In this document: positions 52,062 to 59,857 of the stretch, piece after piece | Position numbering within the stretch: the first letter of the stretch is position 1 | Layout of the letters: each line of letters starts with the position of its first letter | NCBI GenBank assembly: GCA_963814865.1 | Contig: CAWFEN010000010.1 | Location: 124,001-188,000 of the forward strand | Length of the DNA stretch: 64,000 nucleotides | Origin: AP-15 sp963814865 | GTDB lineage: Bacteria > Pseudomonadota > Alphaproteobacteria > ATCC43930 > CGMCC-115725 | Direction: 5' to 3' | The notes under the pieces: generated by a model | Told to the model about the DNA's origin: nothing | Database searches by the model: none | What the model saw: the letters and a program-made list of their open reading frames with translations, nothing else | Made by a program: the position numbers and the translations under genes

Positions 52062-54890
52062 GTGACCCCGCGAAATGATCTTTTGATGAAGGTCGCGACG
52101 ATGAAGGGCATGGCGGCGGTCGTAGCCACCGCCGAAGAGGCGCTGCGGCCGGTGCGCGATCGGCGCCTGGCGCTGCCCGAGCGTGCGCAGCCGGCGGTCC
52201 CGCCGCCCGAGCCGCCGGAAACGAAACCCGAGGCTTCGGGCACGGTGGAGCCCACGATCTACCGCTTTATCCTGCGCTACAGCCTGCGCCAGCAGATCGT
52301 CCTGCTCGCCCTCACCCTCGCCTCGTTTCCGTTCCTTTACTACTCGCTCGAGCTGCCGAAAACCATCACCAACCGCGCTATCGCCGGAAAGCATTTTCCT
52401 CAGGAAGTTTTCGGCTTCAAGCTCGACCAGATCCCCTATTTGATGGTGTTGTGCGCAGCGTTCCTGGTGCTGGTATTTATCAATGGTGCATTCAAATACT
52501 ATATAAATACCTATAAAGGGCGGCTCGGAGAGCGGATGCTGCGGCGCTTCCGCTATCAGCTCTTTCAGCGGATGCTACTGTTTCCGCTGTCTTATTTCCA
52601 CCGGAACTCGTCGGCGCAAATCATTCCGATGATTACGGCAGAGTGCGAGTCGCTCGGCGGCTTTGTCGGCGATGCCGTGGCGCTGCCGGCGTTTCAGGGC
52701 GGCACCCTGCTGACGAACATCCTGTTCATGTTCATGCAGGATCCGGTCCTGGGAGTGGCCGCGGTCGCGCTCTATCCGGTGCAGGGCTACGTCATCCCGA
52801 AATTGCAGCGCAAGGTGAACCAGCTCGGCAGGCGCCGGGTGCGTACGGTCCGCCAGGTCGCCGACCGTGTCCAGGAATCCGCGGCCGGCATTACCGATAT
52901 TCTGGCCAACGACGCCGCCAAGCTGCAGCTGACCGGCTTCGCCGCTCTGCTGGGGACGATCTACGATATCCGGTTCGAGATCTATCAACGAAAGTTTTTC
53001 GTTAAATTTCTCAACAACTTTCTCGGACAATTAACGCCGTTTTTCTTCCTGTCCATCGGCGGCTACCTGGTGATCCGCCACGAATTGTCGTTCGGGGCGC
53101 TGCTGGCGGTGCTGATCGCCTACAAGGATCTGGCCTCACCGTGGAAGGAATTGCTCGATTTCTACCAGAATTTCCAGGATTCCCGGATCAAATACGACCA
53201 GATCATCGAACAGTTCCAGCCCGCCGGCTTGATGGACGTTCGCCTGCAGCTCGAAGAACCCGAAAGGGTGGCGCCGCTGACCGGCGATCTGGTCGCCGCC
53301 AACCTGTCGCTCGCCGAGGATGACGGCAGCCGCACCGTCGATGCCGTCAGCTTCACGGTCCCGCTCGACGAGCACGTTGCGATCGTCGGACAGGGGGGCA
53401 GCGGCAAAAACGAGCTGGCGCTGCTGCTCGCCCGCCTGGTTCGGCCGACGAGCGGCCGGATCACGATCGGCGGCGCCGACCTCGCAACCCTGCCGATTGC
53501 GGTGACCGGGCGGCGGATCGGTTATGTCGGCGCCATGCCCTATCTCTTTGCCGGGACCTTGCGCGACAATCTGCTGGTGTCGTTGCGCCACGCTCCGGTG
53601 CGGCCGGCCGAGTACGAGCCGGCGGAAGCCCGCCGCCGCGCCAGGCAGCTCTACGAGGCGCGCAAATCCGGCAACATCGATTTCGACATCCATGCCGACT
53701 GGGTCGATTACGCGGCCGCGGGTGTCGCCGACCGCGAGGGGCTGTCGCGGCGCATCACCGAGGTGCTCGCGAGCCTCGACTCGGACGGCGACGTCTATGC
53801 GCTGGGGTTGCGCTGGCGGCTCGATCCCGAGGCCGATCCCGGCGCGGCGGCGCGGCTCATCGAGGCGCGCAAGGCTTTGGCGCGCCGGCTCGTCGAGGAC
53901 GGCATCACCAACCTCGTCGAGACCTACGACCCCGAACGGTTCAACGCCAACGCCTCGGTGGCGGAAAATCTGCTGTTCGGCACCCCGATCGGTCCGGCCT
54001 TCGAGTTCGAAGCGCTCGCCGACAACACCTATGTCCGGCAAATCCTGACCAAAGTCGGGCTGATCGACGATCTGGTCGAGGCGGCCAGGGAAGTCGCCGA
54101 AACCATGGTCGAGCTGTTTGCCGATTTGCCGGCCGACCACGCGTTCTTCGAACAGTTCAGCTTTATCAGCGCCACCGATCTGCCGGAATTCAAGGCCATT
54201 CTCGGGCGCATCGGCAAGGGCGGCGTGGCAGCGCTCGGCAAGGAGGACCGCGCGCGGCTGCTGTCGCTGCCGTTCAAGCTGATCCCGGCGCGTCACCGGC
54301 TCGACGTCCTCGACAAGGCGATGCAGCAGCGGCTGCTCGAAGCGCGCCGGGTGTTCCGTGCCGATCTGCCGCCGGAGGGGCAGGGCCAGATCGAGTTCTT
54401 CGACGCCGAGCGCTACAATGCCGCGGCCTCGGTGCAGGACAACATCCTGTTCGGCAAGATCGCCTATGGCGAGGCGGACGCGCCATTGCGCATTCCCAGA
54501 CTGATCGCTGAAATCGTCGATACGCTGGGGCTGCGCCAGACCGTCATCGAGGTCGGGCTCGACTACAATGTCGGCACCGGCGGGTCGCGGCTGTCGCTGG
54601 CCGAGCGGCAAAAGACGGCGATCGCGCGCGCCGTGCTCAAGCGGCCCGACCTGCTGATCCTCAACGAGGCGACCTCGGCGCTCGACGGGCAGGCGCAGGC
54701 GAAAGTGACCAAGGGCTTGATGGACGAGTTCGCCGGCCGCGGCATCATCTGGGTGCTGCACCGCGCCAGCCTCGCCCGCAACTTCGACCGGGTCCTCGTC
54801 ATGAGCAACAGCAAGCTGCAGGAGCAGGGAACATCGGCCGATCTCGCGGTCAAGGATTCGCTGCTGTCGATGCTCGCTGCGGCCGAATGA
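52062..54890 (+). CDS. ABC exporter with an unusual, enlarged nucleotide-binding domain
   Basis: 942 residues from a GTG at 52062; the ATG at 52101 with GAAGG upstream is an alternative. A type I exporter membrane domain (about 65-345) is followed by an ATPase domain that departs from the family. Walker A reads GQGGSGKNE, with Asn where Ser/Thr is usual. The Q-loop glutamine is absent (YVGAMPYLFAGTLRDNLL, about 488-505). Some 330 residues then separate this from the signature, with two further copies of a Q-loop-like motif (FNANASVAENLLFG near 626 and YNAAASVQDNILFG near 783). The signature is LSLAE instead of LSGGQ, and Walker B is LLILNEATSALD. Head of a divergent transcript with the genes at 54928 and 55417. 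It probably exports the product of the neighbouring glycosyltransferases, but this is inference. Confidence 0.85.
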   Translation: MTPRNDLLMKVATMKGMAAVVATAEEALRPVRDRRLALPERAQPAVPPPEPPETKPEASGTVEPTIYRFILRYSLRQQIVLLALTLASFPFLYYSLELPKTITNRAIAGKHFPQEVFGFKLDQIPYLMVLCAAFLVLVFINGAFKYYINTYKGRLGERMLRRFRYQLFQRMLLFPLSYFHRNSSAQIIPMITAECESLGGFVGDAVALPAFQGGTLLTNILFMFMQDPVLGVAAVALYPVQGYVIPKLQRKVNQLGRRRVRTVRQVADRVQESAAGITDILANDAAKLQLTGFAALLGTIYDIRFEIYQRKFFVKFLNNFLGQLTPFFFLSIGGYLVIRHELSFGALLAVLIAYKDLASPWKELLDFYQNFQDSRIKYDQIIEQFQPAGLMDVRLQLEEPERVAPLTGDLVAANLSLAEDDGSRTVDAVSFTVPLDEHVAIVGQGGSGKNELALLLARLVRPTSGRITIGGADLATLPIAVTGRRIGYVGAMPYLFAGTLRDNLLVSLRHAPVRPAEYEPAEARRRARQLYEARKSGNIDFDIHADWVDYAAAGVADREGLSRRITEVLASLDSDGDVYALGLRWRLDPEADPGAAARLIEARKALARRLVEDGITNLVETYDPERFNANASVAENLLFGTPIGPAFEFEALADNTYVRQILTKVGLIDDLVEAAREVAETMVELFADLPADHAFFEQFSFISATDLPEFKAILGRIGKGGVAALGKEDRARLLSLPFKLIPARHRLDVLDKAMQQRLLEARRVFRADLPPEGQGQIEFFDAERYNAAASVQDNILFGKIAYGEADAPLRIPRLIAEIVDTLGLRQTVIEVGLDYNVGTGGSRLSLAERQKTAIARAVLKRPDLLILNEATSALDGQAQAKVTKGLMDEFAGRGIIWVLHRASLARNFDRVLVMSNSKLQEQGTSADLAVKDSLLSMLAAAE

Positions 54891-54927
54891 GCAAAAGCCG
54901 GGCACGGTCGAAAGATGGAGGGAGGAA

Positions 54928-55410
54928 ATGAGCCTCAAACAGGAATTCGAGCTGCTTCGCCGGGTGCCGTATTTCGCCGAGATCGAGCCGGCGAAGCTGA
55001 AGCTCTTGGCCTTCATGAGCGAGCGGGTCGCTTTCGACGCCGGCAAGCGGCTGTTCCGGCAGGGCGATCCCGGCGACGCCGCGTATCTGATCATCGACGG
55101 CGAGGCCGAGGTGATTGCCGAAACTCCGGCAGGGTCGGTGGTGCTGGCGACGCTCGGCGCCAACGAAATCGTCGGGGAGATGGCGATCCTGAGCAACGCG
55201 CCGCGCTCGGCGACGGTGCGCGCCAAAGCCCGCCTGGTCACCCTGCGCATCTCGAAGGAGCCGTTCATGCGCATGGTCAGGGAGTTCCCGAGCATGGCGG
55301 TCTCGATCATGCAGGAGCTGGCGGAGCGGCTCGCCTCGACCAATAAGCAGCTCGGCACCGCGCTCGCCGAAGCGAAGCGGCTGCGCCAGGAGACCGGCAT
55401 CCACGCCTGA
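54928..55410 (+). CDS. Cyclic-nucleotide-binding domain protein
   Basis: 160 residues with ribosome site GGAGGGAGGAA, 37 bases after the exporter stop. A single cNMP-binding barrel without a DNA-binding helix-turn-helix: FRQGDPGDAAYLIIDGEAEV, then the phosphate-binding cassette GEMAILSNAPRSATV with both Glu and Arg, so cAMP or cGMP binding is possible. It ends in a charged helix (NKQLGTALAEAKRLRQE). As a separate small subunit next to an ABC exporter it may gate the exporter in response to a cyclic nucleotide, which would be unusual. Inference from position. Confidence 0.9.
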   Translation: MSLKQEFELLRRVPYFAEIEPAKLKLLAFMSERVAFDAGKRLFRQGDPGDAAYLIIDGEAEVIAETPAGSVVLATLGANEIVGEMAILSNAPRSATVRAKARLVTLRISKEPFMRMVREFPSMAVSIMQELAERLASTNKQLGTALAEAKRLRQETGIHA

Positions 55411-55416
55411 GCCGCC

Positions 55417-55929
55417 GTGAGCCGGCTCGACAGCTTCATCCGCCGGCTGGAGGCGCAGCGCGCCTGCCTCGGCGCGGCGGCCGCCCTGGTGCGGAACCTC
55501 GACGGGGCGGTGCTCGAGCTCGGGCTCGGCAACGGCCGGACCTACGATCACCTGCGCGAGTTATGTCCCGACCGCGACATTTATGTCTGCGAGCGGCGGG
55601 TCGCGGCCCATCCCGATTGCGTGCCGCCGCCCGAATTCCTGCTGCTCGGCGATATGCGCCGGACCCTGCCGGCGGCGCGGGCGCGGCTCGCCGGCCGGGT
55701 GGCTCTCGCCCATCTCGACCCCGGCACCGGCGACGGCGCGGCGAGCCGCGCCCTGGCGGCCGAGCTCGGACCGCTGATCGTGCCGCTGCTGATGCCGGGC
55801 GGCATGCTCGTCAGCGAGCCCGAGATCGCCGCCGCCGGCCTCGAGGCGCTGCCCCTGCCCGCCGGGGTCGCGCCCGGCCGCTATCACCTCTACCGCGCCC
55901 AGCCCTTGGATCGCCGACGCGTCAGATAA
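55417..55929 (+). CDS. Small class I SAM-dependent methyltransferase-like protein
   Basis: 170 residues from a GTG 6 bases after the previous stop, so translationally linked. Motif I is LELGLGNGRTYDHLRE, DIYVCERRVAAHPD gives the acidic ribose-binding position, and VALAHLDPGTGDG the motif IV region. It resembles small class I methyltransferases of unknown substrate. Its last ~30 codons and the sequence behind them are duplicated at 56695-56816. Confidence 0.8.
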   Translation: MSRLDSFIRRLEAQRACLGAAAALVRNLDGAVLELGLGNGRTYDHLRELCPDRDIYVCERRVAAHPDCVPPPEFLLLGDMRRTLPAARARLAGRVALAHLDPGTGDGAASRALAAELGPLIVPLLMPGGMLVSEPEIAAAGLEALPLPAGVAPGRYHLYRAQPLDRRRVR

Positions 55930-55949
55930 GAGCCGAGCACGCCGGTATT
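55827..55949 (+). repeat. Imperfect direct repeat, copy 1 (3' end of the methyltransferase gene and beyond)
   Basis: About 122 bases, from codons for AAAGLEALPLPAGVAPG of the methyltransferase to AGAGCCGAGCACGC and GGTATT after its stop. The second copy lies at 56695-56816 with about 75-80 percent identity by eye. The MNT/HEPN pair lies between them. Confidence 0.75.
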
Positions 55950-55977
55950 CCCGGCAGATATCGGCCTATCTGCTACT

Positions 55978-56304
55978 ATGCCTCCCATGTCGCCCGTTGA
56001 TGATTCGATCCTCAAGCGCTTCCGCGCCGCACTCGATGAGATGTATGGCGGGCGGCTTGAGCGCGTCGTGCTGTTCGGGTCGCGAGCCCGCGGCGACGCG
56101 CAGGAGGATTCGGATTACGACGTGGCCGTGTTTCTGCGCGACATGGCTGACCGCTGGCGGGAGTTCGACCGGCTGGCCGATCTCAGCACGGAAATTCTCG
56201 ACGAGACCGGCGAGTTCATCCACGCCATTCCGTACCGCGCCGGCTCCTACGACGATCGTACCTCGCTGATGCGCGAGATTCGGTACGAGGGTGTCGATCT
56301 GTGA
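55978..56304 (+). CDS. mntA: Minimal nucleotidyltransferase (MNT) antitoxin
   Basis: 108 residues, the usual size. The nucleotidyltransferase motif GSRARGDAQEDSDYDVAV (about 32-49) contains the G-S and D-x-D metal residues. In MNT/HEPN systems this protein AMPylates the HEPN toxin and neutralises it. Its stop overlaps the HEPN GTG start (GTGA). The pair lies between two imperfect direct repeats, which suggests it arrived as a cassette. Confidence 0.93.
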   Translation: MPPMSPVDDSILKRFRAALDEMYGGRLERVVLFGSRARGDAQEDSDYDVAVFLRDMADRWREFDRLADLSTEILDETGEFIHAIPYRAGSYDDRTSLMREIRYEGVDL

Positions 56305-56686
56305 CGCCGGAAACCGAAGAGCATCTCGACAAGGCACGCGAGTATTTGACCAAGGCGCGCAATCTGCTGGACGTAATGCATTACAACGACGAGGCCGGGC
56401 GCGCAGTCTACCTGGCCGGGTTTCATGCCGCACAAGCGTTGATTTCCGAGCGCACCGGTCGGGTCACCAAGACCCATGATGGGGTGAACAGCCGGTTCAA
56501 TTTGCTGACGCGCGGCGATCCGCGCATCGATGACGAATTGCGCGGCTTCCTCGGCCGCGCCTACAACCTCAAAGCCGTAGCCTATTACGAAACCGGGCCG
56601 GGATCGATTGTGCCGCTGAGCGGGTCGAGGCGGCACTGGCGACCGCAGTTCGGTTTGTCGAAGCTGTCGCCGGGCTTCTGGCCTAA
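56301..56686 (+). CDS. hepT: HEPN-domain toxin (RNase-type), frameshifted
   Basis: Starts at a GTG overlapping the MNT stop. EHLDKAREYLTKARNLLDVM begins the helical bundle, and the catalytic R-x4-H motif is RVTKTH (about 55-60). YNLKAVAYYETGPG is the typical final helix start. After GSIV the frame is lost. The other frame continues AERVEAALATAVRFVEAVAG and stops at 56684-56686, so about one base is missing near 56612-56614. The uncorrected frame runs on to 56909 but looks like shadow. The corrected length is about 128 residues, normal for HEPN toxins that cleave RNA. Confidence 0.88.
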
Positions 56687-56694
56687 TCCGCGCT

Positions 56695-56816
56695 CGCCGC
56701 CGACGGCCTCGAACCGATGCGTTTGCCCGCCGGGATCGCGCCCGGCCACTACTACCTCTCCCGCGCTCGGATCTGACTCGCCGCTGAGTCAAACAAGAGC
56801 CGAGCACGCAGGTATT
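56695..56816 (+). repeat. Imperfect direct repeat, copy 2 (methyltransferase 3' remnant)
   Basis: Codons for AADGLEPMRLPAGIAPGHYY and a TGA repeat the end of the methyltransferase gene, followed by AGAGCCGAGCACGC and GGTATT as in copy 1. No start or upstream part of the gene is present, so this is a 3' fragment. Confidence 0.75.
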
Positions 56817-57283
56817 GTTGACAAATGCCAAGCCTCAAAATGCAGGTCCAAACGGACCGGCGGTCACGTTAGCCTCAGAGATCGACATGAAAACTTTACA
56901 ATCACCTGAAAACATTTGTCATAATGGAGCTTATGCGACTGCGGAGAGGATTCTGTGCGCAAAAAAAGCACAAGATGTTGATTGCTGCCGCCCGGCTTCG
57001 GACGCGACTGAACAACGAACTGAGCTGGCGTGGTTCGACGTTCGAACCGAGGGTTGTGATATTGTCAATTCGGGGATAACGGCAGTCTCTTCTGAACAAA
57101 AAGTTTCATATTAGCGGCGTCGGTTTGATCAAATGGTTTGCCTCGCGCCTGAATCTGAATGAATGATGCTACGTTTGGAGCCGAATGCGAGAACGCGCCA
57201 GCGCTGTGCTCGCTTTGGATTCCCTCGCCTATTTCATATTCAATAAAAAGGCCGGGATAGCCGTTACTATCTTGAAAATTCTC
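56817..57283. other. AT-richer stretch behind the HEPN/MNT module
   Basis: About 470 bases with clearly lower GC than the flanks. One ORF (56887-57114) is listed separately; the rest holds no supported gene. The composition change suggests foreign DNA that came with or near the toxin-antitoxin pair. Confidence 0.5.
56887..57114 (+). CDS. Hypothetical 75-residue protein
   Basis: ATG at 56887, no clear ribosome site. The sequence contains ENICHNGAYATAERILCAKK and DVDCCRPASD, four Cys and one His, with codon use unlike the GC-rich surroundings. I recognise nothing in it; it could be real foreign coding sequence or chance. Confidence 0.25.
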   Translation: MKTLQSPENICHNGAYATAERILCAKKAQDVDCCRPASDATEQRTELAWFDVRTEGCDIVNSGITAVSSEQKVSY

Positions 57284-57655
57284 CTAACTCAGGATTTTTC
57301 CGTGGGTTCCATAGCTGCGAAGGAGCTGACCTCCAAGTTTTAACATAACATCGATCTGAGATGCCGTATCTTTTGGTAGAGGGAACAAAGAAATTGACAT
57401 AAGTCGTGTCCAGCTATTGACATCATCGCTCTCTGGAACATATTCTAGGGTTATACGAGTATGGTTGCTCACGAAACTACCCCAAGCGAATTTTTTGCAG
57501 TTAAATGTTCTAGCAACAGGTCGATAGTAATTTGCAAGCTTTTCGATAACGGTCTTATCTGCATCAGAATTTGGTGGGGAAGGTATTTCTCCGGAAGTTT
57601 GAGCGGACGAAGGAAGGGAGATGCTAAAGCCGAAAAAGATAATGATGACGATCAT
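57284..57655 (-). CDS. Secreted hypothetical protein, AT-richer codon use
   Basis: 123 residues from the ATG at 57655, chosen because a signal peptide starts at once (IVIIIFFGFSISLPSSAQ, cleavage near 19). The mature part has NYYRPVARTFNCKKFAWGSF and TRITLEYVPESDDVNSW and no family I recognise. Codon use is less GC-rich than the neighbours. The ATG lies two bases after the stop of the remnant frame at 57658-57905, so the two may have been coupled. A longer frame upstream has no support. Confidence 0.45.
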   Translation of the reverse strand: MIVIIIFFGFSISLPSSAQTSGEIPSPPNSDADKTVIEKLANYYRPVARTFNCKKFAWGSFVSNHTRITLEYVPESDDVNSWTRLMSISLFPLPKDTASQIDVMLKLGGQLLRSYGTHGKILS

Positions 57656-57657
57656 TA

Positions 57658-57905
57658 CTATTCGTATTTTAATACCGCCTCCTTCGTGATCGCGCGCACG
57701 AACGTCTTTCCCGTATCGCCAAGATTGTCGGCCGATGAAATCTGCAGACCACCCTCGGCGAGGACAACCTCGACTCTCAGGCTTGAGAAGCCACGCCCGC
57801 ATCGTCATGCACGGGCAGGAAATTCTTGCCAACATCGCTCTCAGCTTCCACTTCCGCGATCCGCGCGTCCTGCGGTGTCCGCACCGATTTCAGATGGTGG
57901 CGCAG
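57658..57905 (-). pseudogene. Degraded 3' end of an unknown gene
   Basis: Two frames join to a plausible C-terminal tail. The first gives LKSVRTPQDARIAEVEAESD and LPVHDDAGV. The second gives SLRVEVVLAEGGLQISSADN and TGKTFVRAITKEAVLKYE before a TAG at 57658-57660. A single-base lesion lies near 57785. I do not recognise the family and see no 5' part. Confidence 0.35.
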
Positions 57906-57994
57906 TTATAGGCCGGCCACCCATAGCCCCGTTCGCCAGTTTTCCATTATGCCGATTATCAGGTTTTCCAGAAGACCGGTTATGCGACACTGCC

Positions 57995-58789
57995 TCAGCC
58001 CAGCGTCAGCATGACCGGGACGTGGTCGGAGGCTTTGTCCCAGCCGCGGCTGTCGCGCAGGATCTGGGCTTCGGCGAGCACGCCGACGAGCGGCGGCGTC
58101 ACCCAGATATGGTCGAGGCGGCGGCCGCGATCCGAGGCCGCCCAGTCGCGCGCGCGATAGCTCCACCAGGTGTAGAGCCGCTCCGGCGGCGGAACAAAAT
58201 GCCGCACCGCGTCGACAAAGCCGCCCGCCAGCTGCCAGCGCCCGAGACGGTCGACTTCGACCGGGGTGTGGCTGACGACTTTCAGGAGCTGCTTGTGCGA
58301 CCACACGTCGCTTTCGAGCGGCGCGATGTTGAGGTCGCCGACCGCGATCACCTTGCGGCCGTCGCGGCGCTCGGTCGCGAACCATTCGGTCAGCTCGTCG
58401 AGAAATTGCAGCTTATGGGCGAATTTCGGGTTTTCGCCCGGGTCCGGAATGTCGCCGCCGGCCGGGACATAAATGTTGTGCAGGAGGATGCCGCCGGGCA
58501 GCTCGACGACGATGTGGCGGCAGTCGTTGCGGGTGCACCAGCTCCTCGTTTCGGCCGAGCTGAACGGCACGCGCGACAGGATCGCGACGCCGTTGTAGCC
58601 CTTCATCCCATGCACCAGCCGGTGGCGATAGCCGAGCGCCTCGAACGCCTCGCTCGGGAACAGCTCGTCCGGCGTCTTCGTCTCCTGCAGGCAGAGCACG
58701 TCCGGGGCCGCTTCGGCGATCAGCCGCCTGACATTGTCGATGCGCAGCCGAACCGAGTTGATGTTCCAGGTAGCGAGGCGCAGAGCCAC
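57995..58789 (-). CDS. xthA: Exodeoxyribonuclease III
   Basis: 264 residues, full length. The endonuclease/exonuclease/phosphatase fold with all catalytic motifs: TWNINSVRLR, CLQETKTPDELFP, YNGVAILSR, GDLNIAP (metal and Asp), and SDHVPVMLTL (final His). It acts on abasic sites and 3' ends in DNA base-excision repair. Conserved near lolA and ftsK in many Alphaproteobacteria. Confidence 0.96.
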   Translation of the reverse strand: MALRLATWNINSVRLRIDNVRRLIAEAAPDVLCLQETKTPDELFPSEAFEALGYRHRLVHGMKGYNGVAILSRVPFSSAETRSWCTRNDCRHIVVELPGGILLHNIYVPAGGDIPDPGENPKFAHKLQFLDELTEWFATERRDGRKVIAVGDLNIAPLESDVWSHKQLLKVVSHTPVEVDRLGRWQLAGGFVDAVRHFVPPPERLYTWWSYRARDWAASDRGRRLDHIWVTPPLVGVLAEAQILRDSRGWDKASDHVPVMLTLG

Positions 58790-58858
58790 GGCTCACTCCG
58801 CTGCGTTCGCGCGCGCAGCGGCGGAAAGCCGATCCGTTTGGCGAGGTCCGGACGCGTC

Positions 58859-58887
58859 GGCGCCCGGTCGGGGGGAGACCGGGCGCC
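58859..58887 (-). terminator. Perfect 11-bp hairpin upstream of xthA
   Basis: GGCGCCCGGTC, a 7-base loop, GACCGGGCGCC. On the minus strand it lies 188 bases after the stop of the amidotransferase-like gene and 70 bases upstream of xthA, so it could end the upstream transcript. There is no T run on the minus strand. The rest of this 285-base gap (58790-59074) has no supported gene. Confidence 0.5.
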
Positions 58888-59074
58888 TGCATGTCAGAAG
58901 CGTTTGGGGGAAATCGGACCCGCAGGGGAGACGGGGCCGTTTTTGAGAGAGACTGCTGCTCTCTCCGCTTCTGGCCTAGAGAGTTGGGGATGGCCCACAT
59001 AAAAACAAAGACCAAATCCGCATGTCCGAATCGGAAAAAACGCATGCTGGCGTTGGGAACCGAACCGAATGCTC

Positions 59075-59848
59075 TCATGCCGCGCGGCTGGCGGACGGCA
59101 ATCCCGCGGCGGCTGCATGGCAAGCCCGCGAAAAGGCGAGAAAGAGGGCGGCAGAGAACGGGTTCTCCAGCGCTTTGTATTCGGGGTGCCACTGCACGCC
59201 GACGACGAATCGGGCGGTCGGCAGGCTCACCGCCTCGATCTGCCCGTCGGGCGCCACCGCTTCGACGCGAAGCTCCGGAGCCGGACGGTCGATGCCCTGG
59301 GAATGGAGCGAATTGACCATGATCTCGGTGCTGCCGGCGAGCCCGGCCAGCAGCCCGCCCGGGGTCAGCGCGACGGGATGCGCCGGCCCGTAGGCGCCGT
59401 CCGGCGATTCCTTGCGCGAGCGGTGGTTGAGCCGGCCGGGAAGCTCGTGCACGCGCTGGATCAGGGTGCCGCCGAGGGCGACGTTCAACTCCTGGATGCC
59501 GCGGCAGATCGCCAGGATCGGCAGATCGCGGCGGACCGCCGCGCGGATCAGCGGCAGCGTCGTCGCGTCGCGCGCCGGGTCGTGCAGGATTTTCTCGTCG
59601 AGCGGCTCGTCGCCATATTCGCTCGGGTGCACATTCGACGGGCTGCCGGTCAGCAGCAATCCGTCGAGCCGGTCGAGCACGCCGCAGACATCGGTCTGCG
59701 ACCCGATTGCCGGGATCAGCACCGGCAGGCAGCCGGTAGCGTCGACGACCGCACCCGTGTACCGCTCGCTGACGCTGTGGATGACGCGTTCGTTGATCGT
59801 GCGCAGGCAACACGGGATGCCGACGAGCGGCAAGTGGCGGGCGGGCAT
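59075..59848 (-). CDS. Gamma-glutamyl-GABA hydrolase-like class I amidotransferase (PuuD type)
   Basis: 257 residues. The nucleophile is the Cys in ILAICRGIQELNVALGG (about 115), with the catalytic His-Glu in VGVQWHPEY near the C-terminus and SLHSQGIDR as in peptidase C26. In relatives this enzyme hydrolyses gamma-glutamyl-GABA in putrescine use. No other puu genes are nearby, so the substrate may differ. It starts 9 bases downstream of the lolA stop on the same strand. Confidence 0.9.
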   Translation of the reverse strand: MPARHLPLVGIPCCLRTINERVIHSVSERYTGAVVDATGCLPVLIPAIGSQTDVCGVLDRLDGLLLTGSPSNVHPSEYGDEPLDEKILHDPARDATTLPLIRAAVRRDLPILAICRGIQELNVALGGTLIQRVHELPGRLNHRSRKESPDGAYGPAHPVALTPGGLLAGLAGSTEIMVNSLHSQGIDRPAPELRVEAVAPDGQIEAVSLPTARFVVGVQWHPEYKALENPFSAALFLAFSRACHAAAAGLPSASRAA

Positions 59849-59857
59849 CGGGCTGGC

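Noticed and set aside
53136..55532. Minus-strand ORF of 798 codons opposite the exporter and cNMP genes
   Set aside because: Antisense shadow of well-supported proteins; no motif of its own.
57906..57990. Possible CRISPR-like or tandem repeats before xthA
   Set aside because: Only short near-repeats (AGTTTTCCA/GGTTTTCCA) in one place, no regular spacing and no cas genes.
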